A stretch of 64,000 nt of DNA from an uncultured Collinsella sp. (GTDB lineage: Bacteria; Actinomycetota; Coriobacteriia; Coriobacteriales; Coriobacteriaceae), in assembly GCA_900557455.1 (NCBI GenBank), contig USSM01000004.1:18263-82262 (forward strand), read 5' to 3'. The notes beneath the pieces were generated by a model. That model was not told the origin of the DNA and did not search any database. It worked only from the letters and a program-made list of their open reading frames with translations. The translations under genes and the position numbers were made by a program. Shown here piece after piece: positions 34,103 to 42,034 of the stretch. Each line of letters opens with the position of its first letter. Within the stretch, counting starts at the first letter, position 1.

Positions 34103-35782
34103 CTAGTCACGCGTGAGCTTGCGGTGGATACGATGCGGCTGGGCTGCGTCCTCGCCCAGGCGCTCGATGCGGTTGGCCTGATAGGCCTCGAAGTTGCCCT
34201 CGAACCAATACCAGTTGCCCGGATTTTCGTCGGTGCCCTCCCACGCCAGAATGTGCGTGGCGACGCGGTCCAGGAACATACGGTCGTGGCTAATGACCAC
34301 CGAGCAGCCCGGGAACTCGAGCAGCGCCGCCTCGAGCGAGGACAGCGTCTCGACGTCGAGGTCGTTCGTGGGCTCGTCGAGGAGCAACAGGTTGCCGCCC
34401 TGCTTGAGCGTGAGCGCCAGGTTCAGACGGTTGCGCTCGCCGCCGGAGAGCACGCCAGCGCGCTTCTGCTGGTCCTGGCCCTTAAAGCCAAAGCTCGCCA
34501 CATAAGCGCGGCTCGGAACCTCGGTCTCGCCGACCATCATGTGGTCCAGGCCGTCCGAGACGACCTCCCATAGGTTCTTGTCGGGGTCGATGCCGGAACG
34601 GTTCTGGTCGACGTAAGAGATCTTGACGGTCTCGCCCACCTCGAGCTCGCCCGAAGTCAGCGGCTCCAGACCCACAATCGTCTTGAACAGTGTGGTCTTG
34701 CCCACGCCGTTGGGACCGATCACGCCCACGATGCCGTTGCGCGGCAGGGTGAACGAAAGGTCATCGATGAGCACGCGGCCATCGAACTCCTTGTGCAGAT
34801 GATGGGCCTCGAGCACCTTGTTGCCCAAACGCGGGCCCACAGGGATGCGGATGTCGGTCCAGTCGAGCTTCTGGCTTGCGCGGGCCTCGGCCTCCATCTC
34901 CTCGTAGCGAGCAAGACGGGCCTTGTTCTTTGCCTGGCGAGCCTTGGGCGAGCTGCGTACCCACTCGAGCTCGGCCTCCATCCGCTTGGCGAGCTTGGCG
35001 TCACGGTTGCCCTGAGCCTCGATACGCGCGGCCTTGGTCTCCAGATACGTTGAGTAGTTGCCCTTGTAGGGATAAAGGTGACCGCGGTCAACCTCGCAGA
35101 TCCACTCGGCAACGTTATCCAGAAAGTAGCGATCGTGCGTAACGGCAAGCACCGCGCCCTGGTAGTTGTGCAGGAAGTGCTCGAGCCACAGGATCGACTC
35201 GGCGTCCAGGTGGTTCGTGGGCTCGTCGAGCAGCAGCAGGTCGGGAGCCTCGAGCAGCAGCTTGCACAGGGCCACGCGACGACGCTCGCCGCCGGAAAGC
35301 ACGTTGACCGGCATGTCGGAATCGGGCAGCTGCAGGGCGTCCATGGCCTGGCCGAGCTTGGAATCGATATCCCAGCCGTCGGCGGCGTCGATCTCGTCCT
35401 GGAGCTTGCCCATCTCGGCCATGAGGGCGTCCATGTCGCAATCCGGGTCGCACATCTCCTCGCCGATCTTATTGAAGCGATCGACCTTGGCGATCATATC
35501 ACCAAACGCCATGCGCACGTTCTCGATGACGGTCTTGTCGTCATCGAGCGGCGGCTCCTGCTGCAGGATGCCCACAGTGTAGCCGGGGGTGAGCCTGGCA
35601 TCGCCGTTGGAGACCTCCTCGATGCCGGCCATGATCTTGAGCAGGGTCGACTTGCCCATGCCGTTGGGACCCACAACGCCGATCTTGGCACCGGGGTAGA
35701 AGCTCAGGGTCACGTCGTCAAGGATCACCTTGTCGCCATGGGCCTTGCGAGCCTGATACATCTGGTAGATAAACTCCGCCAT
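34103..35782 (-). CDS. ettA: Energy-dependent translational throttle protein EttA (ABC-F)
   Basis: A 559-residue soluble protein with two ABC cassettes (GPNGMGKST near residue 39 and GPNGVGKTT; LSGGERRRVAL and LSGGERNRLNL; two DEPTN segments) and the ABC-F arm and linker between (KARLARYEEMEAEARASQKL). It binds the ribosome E site and gates entry into elongation according to ATP/ADP. GAAAGGA precedes the ATG by 12 bases. Length matches E. coli EttA (about 555). Confidence 0.95.
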   Translation of the reverse strand: MAEFIYQMYQARKAHGDKVILDDVTLSFYPGAKIGVVGPNGMGKSTLLKIMAGIEEVSNGDARLTPGYTVGILQQEPPLDDDKTVIENVRMAFGDMIAKVDRFNKIGEEMCDPDCDMDALMAEMGKLQDEIDAADGWDIDSKLGQAMDALQLPDSDMPVNVLSGGERRRVALCKLLLEAPDLLLLDEPTNHLDAESILWLEHFLHNYQGAVLAVTHDRYFLDNVAEWICEVDRGHLYPYKGNYSTYLETKAARIEAQGNRDAKLAKRMEAELEWVRSSPKARQAKNKARLARYEEMEAEARASQKLDWTDIRIPVGPRLGNKVLEAHHLHKEFDGRVLIDDLSFTLPRNGIVGVIGPNGVGKTTLFKTIVGLEPLTSGELEVGETVKISYVDQNRSGIDPDKNLWEVVSDGLDHMMVGETEVPSRAYVASFGFKGQDQQKRAGVLSGGERNRLNLALTLKQGGNLLLLDEPTNDLDVETLSSLEAALLEFPGCSVVISHDRMFLDRVATHILAWEGTDENPGNWYWFEGNFEAYQANRIERLGEDAAQPHRIHRKLTRD

Positions 35783-35876
35783 ATGCCTGTTTTATCCTTT
35801 CTACCTGCTGTTTTCCTATTCTTGTTTCGCTTTAGTGGAAACGAAATAAGGAAATCAGCTCTGAAACGTAACGAAA

Positions 35877-35903
35877 TAGGGGCATGGTTGCCCATACCCC
35901 CTA
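35877..35903 (-). terminator. Possible terminator after sdpI
   Basis: TAGGGGCATGG (35877-35887) and CCCATACCCCCTA (35891-35903), followed leftward by TTTCG. Confidence 0.4.
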
Positions 35904-35967
35904 ATACTACCTGGGAAAAGTTCCCCCGGAACATACTATGAACTGCGTACGCTAGTTTTCCGCAACC

Positions 35968-36672
35968 TTAGCGAGCGGCTCGCTGCGATTTGCGCCACAG
36001 CAGATACGAGTAGACGTAGACGGCTCCAACCGAACCAAACGCCAGAACCGCAATCACCGCGGCGACGACTTCACTCGAAAGCACGCTACCCGCCACGCCC
36101 ATCACAATCAGGCCAAAGCCCAGCACCATAAAGCAGGCACCGCCAAAGCGCTGCGTACGGCGCCAGTTCTCGGGATTGGCAAGCGCCCAAGGCGTCTTGA
36201 TACCGAGCGTATAGTTCTGCTTCACACGCGGCAAGTAGTTGCCTACGCCGATGAACAGCAAACCGACAACACCGGAAATCAGCACGTTAACCGAACCGAC
36301 CGCCGGCACCACGCCCCAGACCGTAAGCTCTCCCAGCCAGCTTATGGCGCACATGAACAAGGTGAAGGCGATTACGAAGCCCTGATAGAACTTGCCCGAG
36401 GTTCGATATGCCTCACCTTTGGGATCGATGCGCGGCACCACGCAGAACATTGCGAGAAGCACCAGAGGCAGCACGCCGAGCGCGGAGGCCATCCAGCTGG
36501 GACCCCAACCGTCGACGGCGCCGTTCGCGCCCCAGTGCGTGGGAATCTGCCCAGGCAAGCTCGGCATCACCATGAGATGCGCTACGACATTGGCGACGCA
36601 CAGAGCGACCAGCGCAATCCACACGCGCGACGATACCCCCGTGGGGTGAATGCCCTTGTTTTCGTTATTCAT
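35968..36672 (-). CDS. sdpI: SdpI-family membrane protein
   Basis: A 234-residue protein with about six hydrophobic helices. The N-terminal part has PSLPGQIPTHWGANGAVDGW, the DUF1648 motif typical of SdpI; GNYLPRVKQNYTLGIKTPWA is the SdpI C-terminal signature. In Bacillus subtilis SdpI gives immunity to the SdpC toxin and sequesters SdpR. Here it overlaps the regulator gene by 8 bases, but no sdpC-like toxin is visible. Start 36672 follows GAAGGTG. Confidence 0.85.
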   Translation of the reverse strand: MNNENKGIHPTGVSSRVWIALVALCVANVVAHLMVMPSLPGQIPTHWGANGAVDGWGPSWMASALGVLPLVLLAMFCVVPRIDPKGEAYRTSGKFYQGFVIAFTLFMCAISWLGELTVWGVVPAVGSVNVLISGVVGLLFIGVGNYLPRVKQNYTLGIKTPWALANPENWRRTQRFGGACFMVLGFGLIVMGVAGSVLSSEVVAAVIAVLAFGSVGAVYVYSYLLWRKSQRAAR

Positions 36673-36943
36673 CCTTATCACCTTCCGTGTTTGTAAAGCC
36701 CATAAACCAACCGATCAAGTCCTGCATGACGGTAGTGTTTAAGCTGTATACGATGTTTTGACCATGACGTTCGTCGGTTACCAACCCGGCGTTTTTGAGC
36801 GTCGCCAAGTGATGGCTCAGCGACGGCTTACTGATATCGAAATGCTCGGCAAGCTCCCCCGCCGTGCAATTGCCCTCGCGCAGCAACTCCAAAATGCGCC
36901 GTCGCGTTGGATCGGCAAGCGCCTTAAAACCCTCTCCCGGCAT
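36665..36943 (-). CDS. sdpR: ArsR-family repressor (SdpR-like)
   Basis: A 92-residue winged-helix protein: FKALADPTRRRILELLREG, then the recognition-helix segment FDISKPSLSHHLATLKNAGLV and the wing DERHGQNIVYSL. No metal-binding Cys motif is visible, in line with SdpR rather than metal sensors. Start 36943 follows GAAAGGGGG; two upstream Met codons overlap that site. It should repress its own operon and be released by membrane-bound SdpI. Confidence 0.85.
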   Translation of the reverse strand: MPGEGFKALADPTRRRILELLREGNCTAGELAEHFDISKPSLSHHLATLKNAGLVTDERHGQNIVYSLNTTVMQDLIGWFMGFTNTEGDKDE

Positions 36944-36990
36944 AAGACCCCCTTTCATCATCTCTCATGACGCGCACACTATACTCGATA

Positions 36991-37007
36991 TTTAGATGTT
37001 TGTCTAA
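36991..37007. promoter_or_regulatory. Candidate SdpR operator
   Basis: TTAGA (36992-36996) and TCTAA (37003-37007) form an inverted repeat with 6-base spacing upstream of sdpR; ATCTAAT follows at 37010. Confidence 0.45.
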
Positions 37008-37109
37008 CTATCTAATACAGGAACATCTATAGAACATTCGTTCGTATTTAGCTACAATGGAAGTTGAAGCAGATGGGCCGGCTCCCTCTACCCGAGAAGG
37101 AGATGGACT

Positions 37110-37196
37110 ATGAGTATTGACGATGTCCTGACGTTGTTATTGCTTGTAATCGCGGCTGTGGAGCTCGGCATCCACATTGGAGGTCGAATGAAATAG
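37110..37196 (+). CDS. 28-residue membrane peptide, candidate type I (holin-like) toxin
   Basis: A short frame with AAGGAG upstream encodes MSIDDVLTLLLLVIAAVELG followed by IHIGGRMK: a single hydrophobic helix with a polar start and basic end, the design of Fst/TxpA or putative holin-like toxin peptides. A promoter is visible: TAGAAC (37030-37035), 17 bases, TACAAT (37053-37058). A partial stem (GCCG...CGC with GCG...CGGC, 37196-37222) overlaps the stop, where antisense antitoxin RNAs of such modules usually lie. Expression and antitoxin are not proven. Confidence 0.5.
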   Translation: MSIDDVLTLLLLVIAAVELGIHIGGRMK

Positions 37197-37404
37197 CCGC
37201 CCCCGCGTAATGCGAAGACGGCCACTTCTCACGCTACAAACGTGTTTTGGAGTTGGCCAACCCGCTGCAACGGGTGCCATCTGCTTCAATCTTATGCGAA
37301 TCCCGACCCCATTTCAACAAGCCCCAAGGGCTCAAATGAAATCGTGATAATACCTATAATGACGATAACTAAAACACGATTCGCTTCCCCATCGGAGGAT
37401 GTCT

Positions 37405-38196
37405 ATGACCGAAACTGCTGCTCTCGTCGAGACGCGCGATACCAAGCTCGAGATCATCATGGGCCGCGAGGCACTTAATAAACTCGCCAACGCCACGGTG
37501 TTGGTGCTCGGCTGCGGAGGCGTGGGCTCCAATTGCTGCGAGGCACTTGCCCGCGGCGGCATTGGTCATTTTGTAATTCTGGACAAGGACATCATCGCGC
37601 CCAGCAATATCAATCGCCAGGCCATCGCCTTTCACAGCACCATCGGCAAGCGCAAGGTTGACGTGATGGAAGCCATGATTCGCGATATCAATCCCGCCGC
37701 CACCGTTATCAAGCGCACCGAATACCTGCTGAGCGACAACATCGACGAGTTCTTCGCGAGCGTTTTGGAGCAAACAGACGGCAAGCTCGACTACGTCGTC
37801 GACGCCATCGACACCATCTCGGCCAAGCTCACCATTGCCAAATATGCTCAGGACCACGACATTCGTTTGGTTAGCTCCATGGGCGGGGCCAACAAGCTCC
37901 ATCCCGAGTGCCTCCGCTTTGCCGACATTTTCGATACGGTACGTGACCCCATGAGCCGCATTATGCGCAAAGAATGCAAGAAGCGCGGAATCAAGAGCCT
38001 ACACGTACTGTTTAGCTGCGAGGAATCGGTTAAGACACAGCCCCGCGACCCTTCCAACATCCACGAGCGCACCGAGCTGGGAACCGCCAGCTTTATGCCG
38101 CCCATCATGGGCCAGATGATCGCCGGCGAGGTTATCCGCCAGATCAGCGGTCGCGGCATCGAGCGCGTGCGCGCCGATGGCCAGCGCCTAGACTAG
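37405..38196 (+). CDS. tcdA: tRNA threonylcarbamoyladenosine dehydratase TcdA (ThiF/E1-like)
   Basis: A 263-residue E1-like enzyme: LVLGCGGVGSNCCEALARGG binds ATP, DKDIIAPSNINRQ follows, and GKRKVDVM and CEESV match TcdA/CsdL, which cyclises the t6A base of tRNAs to ct6A. Start 37405 follows GGAGG; ATG 37399 overlaps that site. It lies 14 bases upstream of the TatD gene, so they are co-transcribed. Confidence 0.88.
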   Translation: MTETAALVETRDTKLEIIMGREALNKLANATVLVLGCGGVGSNCCEALARGGIGHFVILDKDIIAPSNINRQAIAFHSTIGKRKVDVMEAMIRDINPAATVIKRTEYLLSDNIDEFFASVLEQTDGKLDYVVDAIDTISAKLTIAKYAQDHDIRLVSSMGGANKLHPECLRFADIFDTVRDPMSRIMRKECKKRGIKSLHVLFSCEESVKTQPRDPSNIHERTELGTASFMPPIMGQMIAGEVIRQISGRGIERVRADGQRLD

Positions 38197-38210
38197 CGGA
38201 GCGCACCGAG

Positions 38211-38993
38211 ATGGAGCCCCGGTTATTTGATGCACACTGCCATCTTGATTTAATGGCCCACCCGGACGCCGTTGCCGATGAGGCAACGGCGCTGGGCTTG
38301 GGTCTATTTGATTGCGGCGTCGATCCACGCGACTTTTCGGCCGCAAACGAGCGCGCTCGTCGCCACCCGGGCATCATCGCCGGCGTTGGGCTTCACCCCT
38401 GGTGGCTCGCCGATGGCCACTGCGGTTTTGCCGAAGTCAATCTGCTTTGCGAAGTTGCTGCCCAAGAACGCTACATCGGCGAAGTCGGACTCGACTTTTC
38501 CGCGCGCTTTGCTGGAAGTGAGCCGCTACAAATACAGGCACTTAACCGGCTCTGCGATGCGCTCGTGCAGCATCCTCTTACCGGGCGCGTGATATCAATT
38601 CACGCCGTTCGTTCGGCAGGAGCCGTACTGGACGTCCTCGAATCGCATGGACTACTCATCCCAAACCCCGACTCCCCCGCTATCATCTTCCACTGGTTTA
38701 GCGGCACTTCGGGCGAACTCACCCGCGCGCGTAATGCGGGCTGCTATTTTTCCGTCAACGAACGCATGCTCGCGACCAAGCGCGGTCGCGAATACGCACG
38801 ACAGATTCCACTCGACCGCCTACTGCTCGAGACCGATGCGCCGGCCGAGCCAAACACAGAAACAAGCACGCAGTCGCTCATCAGGTCGCTCACAAGGACC
38901 TCAGAACGCATCACCTCGCTCAAAAACTGCGACGCAAAGCGCATCGAGTCGATAGTTTTAACAAATGCGCGCTCTGTTTTTGACCTTCGCTAA
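38211..38993 (+). CDS. tatD: TatD-family metal-dependent hydrolase
   Basis: A 260-residue TIM-barrel hydrolase. DAHCHLD and GLHPWW, GEVGLDF (metal Glu), a His in VISIHAVR and another in FHWFSG, SVNERM and LLETDAP place it in the TatD DNase/hydrolase family. The family has 3'-5' nuclease activity; the physiological substrate is unclear. GCGGAG lies before the ATG. Same operon as tcdA. Confidence 0.88.
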   Translation: MEPRLFDAHCHLDLMAHPDAVADEATALGLGLFDCGVDPRDFSAANERARRHPGIIAGVGLHPWWLADGHCGFAEVNLLCEVAAQERYIGEVGLDFSARFAGSEPLQIQALNRLCDALVQHPLTGRVISIHAVRSAGAVLDVLESHGLLIPNPDSPAIIFHWFSGTSGELTRARNAGCYFSVNERMLATKRGREYARQIPLDRLLLETDAPAEPNTETSTQSLIRSLTRTSERITSLKNCDAKRIESIVLTNARSVFDLR

Positions 38994-38998
38994 CCCCT

Positions 38999-39231
38999 GG
39001 TGTGCAAAAAATGCCAAATATGAGTACTGCTACCGGAATGGATACATTTCTTTTAACTTTCCAACCGCCAGAATAATCCTCGATTGTCCGCTAATTAAAG
39101 CTTTTACAGTCATTCATCCTGCGTTTTCGCAAATCTTAAACCCCTCCAGACGCTCAAATCACGTCTGAAGGGGTTGATTTTGCTGCGACTAAATTAGTCA
39201 CAGTACTCATATTTGGCATTTTTTGCACACC
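38999..39231. mobile_element. MITE-like element with 31 bp perfect terminal inverted repeats
   Basis: Bases 38999-39029 (beginning GGTGTGCAAAAAATGCC) are the exact reverse complement of 39201-39231. The 171-base interior is AT-rich compared with its surroundings, has no convincing gene, and contains a second hairpin (AACCCCTCCAGACG with CGTCTGAAGGGGTT, about 39138-39175). It lies directly after the tatD stop (38993). No obvious target-site duplication was made out. The alternative is a large bidirectional terminator. Confidence 0.6.
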
Positions 39232-39232
39232 G

Positions 39233-39266
39233 GGTCCCGAGGAGGCGCCTGCACCTCCCCGGGACC
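39233..39266 (-). terminator. Hairpin after the Amadori operon
   Basis: GGTCCCGAGGAGG (39233-39245) with CCTCCCCGGGACC (39254-39266), one mismatch, just beyond the kinase stop. No T-run follows. Confidence 0.55.
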
Positions 39267-39272
39267 GCTCGG

Positions 39273-40136
39273 CTATTCGACGATTGGTGCTCCGTGGCCC
39301 CAAGAACCTTCCATGCCGCACACGGTCGAGGCAAACCCGGCAGCAAAGTCGAGCGCGCGCTCGATGGCCTCGGCGCCATCTTCACCACGCTTGGCGGAAT
39401 CGAGATAGCACATCAAAAACGAGGTAAGGAACGAGTCGCCCGCCCCCATGGTGTCCTTCATGTCCGTTACCGGTTTAGCCAGCTGGCGGTAATAACGATC
39501 GCCGTCGTAAGCAATGCAGCCCTCGGCGCCCGCCGTAGCCGACACAAAACGCGGACCCAGGCCCTTCACCCATGCCAGACGCTCGCGAATCTCATCCTCA
39601 CTCGCAGCATCCGCCGCACTAAAGAAAGCGAAATCGACGTAGGGCGCAATCTGCTCGTAGTACTCGTCGGTAGAGTCGTCCGAAAAGTCAAAAGAGACCG
39701 TGACGCCCGCAGCCTTCAACTTGGGCAGCTCGCGCTCGGTAAAGCAATAGTTGCCCGAATGAACCACATCGAACTGCTTCATGTACGCAAGGTCAAAGCG
39801 ATCGAGGACATAGCGCGCATCGCCACGGATACCGCCCTCGTTGGAGCCAAGGAAGACACGGTCACCGTCAACGACGGTCACGCGAGCCGCTCCGTTCTCG
39901 CCAATCATCTGCTCGCACTTGTCAAGCTCGATACCCTCATCCTCGAGGCTTGCAATGACATGCTCGGCAGCGGCATCATTGCCAAAAATGCCCATGTATG
40001 CGGAGCGTGCGGCACCGCATTTCTTGGCATAAACGGCGAAGTTCACCGCATTGCCGCCGGGATACATAGTGTGGATATGCTCGTAGCGATCGACGACGTT
40101 GTCGCCAAATCCGAGCGCGTTAACGTTAAATGCCAT
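39273..40136 (-). CDS. frlD: Fructoselysine 6-kinase-like PfkB kinase
   Basis: A 287-residue ribokinase-family enzyme: GFGDNVVDRYEH, MYPGGNAVNFAVYAKKCG, SFDFSDDSTDEYYE and the catalytic DTMGAGDSFLTSFL. The N-terminal and FDFSD segments match my memory of E. coli FrlD, which phosphorylates fructoselysine at C6. AAGGGG precedes the ATG. It is the last gene of a leftward run with a deglycase, an epimerase, an amidohydrolase and a carrier. Other Amadori compounds are possible substrates. Confidence 0.85.
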   Translation of the reverse strand: MAFNVNALGFGDNVVDRYEHIHTMYPGGNAVNFAVYAKKCGAARSAYMGIFGNDAAAEHVIASLEDEGIELDKCEQMIGENGAARVTVVDGDRVFLGSNEGGIRGDARYVLDRFDLAYMKQFDVVHSGNYCFTERELPKLKAAGVTVSFDFSDDSTDEYYEQIAPYVDFAFFSAADAASEDEIRERLAWVKGLGPRFVSATAGAEGCIAYDGDRYYRQLAKPVTDMKDTMGAGDSFLTSFLMCYLDSAKRGEDGAEAIERALDFAAGFASTVCGMEGSWGHGAPIVE

Positions 40137-40150
40137 GGCCTTTGCCCCTT

Positions 40151-41119
40151 CTAGTACTCGACAACACCCATATAGCGACGGAAATCGGGATCGTGATCAA
40201 ACACCTTGCCGCGTGCGGCACGCAGCTCGCAGTTCATGGCGTAGAACAGCACCGGGTCCAGATAGGCACGGACGCTCGCCGGCACGGCTTCCATACCGTA
40301 ATCCTTGGCATCGAGCACCATCAGCGTATCGGTATGCGTCTTAAGGAACGCCAGGGCGCGCTCGTCCATAGCACGGCACTCGCTGGAGCCCATCTGCAGG
40401 AAGTAAAAAACACCATCCTGAGTAGCCTCGAAGGGGCCGTGGAAGTACTCGGCAGAGTGGATGTAGCTGCAGTGCTGCCACTGCATCTCCATAAGAGAGC
40501 AGATAGCGAAACCGTAGGTCTGGCTAAAGTTGGGACCGCTGCCCAGAATATAGAAGAACTCGTGCTCCTGGCAAAGCTTGGCAAAACGATCGCCCAGCTC
40601 GGCATTTACCTTCTCACGTGCCGGGGGAAGAATCTTATCCATCTCGGCGATACCGGCATACATATCGGCAAGATCGGCGTAGCCCTCCTGCTGATCGAGC
40701 AGCTCGGCCGCAAGCGACAGCGAAATGCCAGCGGGGACCTCAGCCTGCGGCACGCCCTCGCCCCATGGGTAGACCCACGTGGTCCACTTGCCGGAGTCGA
40801 TCTTAGATCCAGCGTTGTCGGTCTGGGCGATCACCGTAGCGCCGGCGGCAAGGGCAATCTCGCAGCCCTCAACGACCTCGGGGGTGTTGCCACTGTGGCT
40901 GCAAGCAATGACCAGGGACTTCTCGCCCAGACGACGCGGACGCATGATATCGAACTCGCGAGCCGTATAGATATACGAAGTGAAGGTGGTTGCCTCGCGC
41001 TGCAGAAGCTCGTGAGCCGGGATCAAATCGATCATGGAGCCACCACAAGCAATCCAGTAGACGCTGTCGAACTTGCCCTTCTCGGCAATTGCCTCTTTGA
41101 TCAGATCGTGTGCGTTCAT
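40151..41119 (-). CDS. frlB: Fructoselysine 6-phosphate deglycase-like SIS protein
   Basis: A 322-residue double-SIS protein: VYWIACGGSMIDL, VIACSHSGNTPEVVEG, ILGSGPNFSQTYGFA, HSAEYFHGPFEA and the end PDFRRYMGVVEY, which parallels PDERRYYGGLVEY of E. coli FrlB. It would split the 6-phosphorylated Amadori product into glucose 6-phosphate and the amine. Start 41119 follows AGAAAGGAAC. It lies 14 bases upstream of frlD. Confidence 0.87.
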   Translation of the reverse strand: MNAHDLIKEAIAEKGKFDSVYWIACGGSMIDLIPAHELLQREATTFTSYIYTAREFDIMRPRRLGEKSLVIACSHSGNTPEVVEGCEIALAAGATVIAQTDNAGSKIDSGKWTTWVYPWGEGVPQAEVPAGISLSLAAELLDQQEGYADLADMYAGIAEMDKILPPAREKVNAELGDRFAKLCQEHEFFYILGSGPNFSQTYGFAICSLMEMQWQHCSYIHSAEYFHGPFEATQDGVFYFLQMGSSECRAMDERALAFLKTHTDTLMVLDAKDYGMEAVPASVRAYLDPVLFYAMNCELRAARGKVFDHDPDFRRYMGVVEY

Positions 41120-41181
41120 ATCCAGTTCCTTTCTTGTTTGGGCCGCAATCAATGACGTTGGTTGCGTGGCCGATAGTTGTT

Positions 41182-42033
41182 TTAGTCAATCAGATATTTC
41201 TCGAATGCGGCCATGTTCTTGGCATCTGCCGCCGCCGGGTCATCGTAGTAACGGCCGTCCGTGATTTCCTGGCCCAGCATGCCGTCGAAACCATGGGCGT
41301 TGAGTGTGGCGACGAAGGCGTCCATATCGTGCTTGCCATCGCCCCACACCAGATGGCCATACGGGTCGCCGTCGATAAAGTGCATCTCGTGAATTGCCCC
41401 ATCACCAAAAGCGGCAAACCAGTCCTCAAGCGTCTCGCCTGCAACGCCCATCGCGGTTGTATCAACCATGGGCTGTAAGTACAGGCTCGCGACCTCGTCA
41501 ATCATGCGCTTCGCATCGGAAACCGTCGTCACAAGGTTGCTCTCCTCGGGACGCAGGCTTTCCATCGTAAGCACCAGACCGTGCTCGCCGGCATACTCCG
41601 CCAGAATGGACAAGTGCTCGCGGCTGCGCTTCCAGGCTTCCTCGCGGTCCTCGTCCCAGTCGCCCCAGCCCGAGTTGACGGACATACGGTCGCACCCAAG
41701 TACCTCGGCAAGCTCAATGCCGTGTTTAAAGTACGCCAGGCTGCGCTGTTCATGCAGCGGTTTGCGTGCGCAGTACTGCCAAGGATAGACAACATTCTCG
41801 GGGCACAGAGTACGATACCTAAGCCCACGGTCTGCAGCCTTTTTCGCCAGGACCTCAGCCTCAAAGTAGCCCGTGTGGTCGAGCGTCACATGTGGCTCTG
41901 CGCACCACAGCTCAATGGACTCAAAGCCCAAACGCTGCTGCACATCAAGGAAGTAATCGAGCGACCACATGATGTAGTGGATATTCATGCCCGCAATCTG
42001 CTCGCGGCGCAGCGTCGGCTTGGATTCAGACAT
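41182..42033 (-). CDS. frlC: FrlC-like epimerase (xylose isomerase-like TIM barrel)
   Basis: A 283-residue sugar phosphate isomerase/epimerase family protein: LGFESIELWCAEPH, RYRTLCPENVVYPW, LTMESLRPEESNLV, VDTTAMGVAGE and GQEITDGRYYDD. The ESLRPEESN segment matches FrlC, which converts psicoselysine to fructoselysine. AAGGAGG precedes the ATG. It starts one base after the amidohydrolase stop. Confidence 0.82.
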   Translation of the reverse strand: MSESKPTLRREQIAGMNIHYIMWSLDYFLDVQQRLGFESIELWCAEPHVTLDHTGYFEAEVLAKKAADRGLRYRTLCPENVVYPWQYCARKPLHEQRSLAYFKHGIELAEVLGCDRMSVNSGWGDWDEDREEAWKRSREHLSILAEYAGEHGLVLTMESLRPEESNLVTTVSDAKRMIDEVASLYLQPMVDTTAMGVAGETLEDWFAAFGDGAIHEMHFIDGDPYGHLVWGDGKHDMDAFVATLNAHGFDGMLGQEITDGRYYDDPAAADAKNMAAFEKYLID

Positions 42034-42034
42034 C

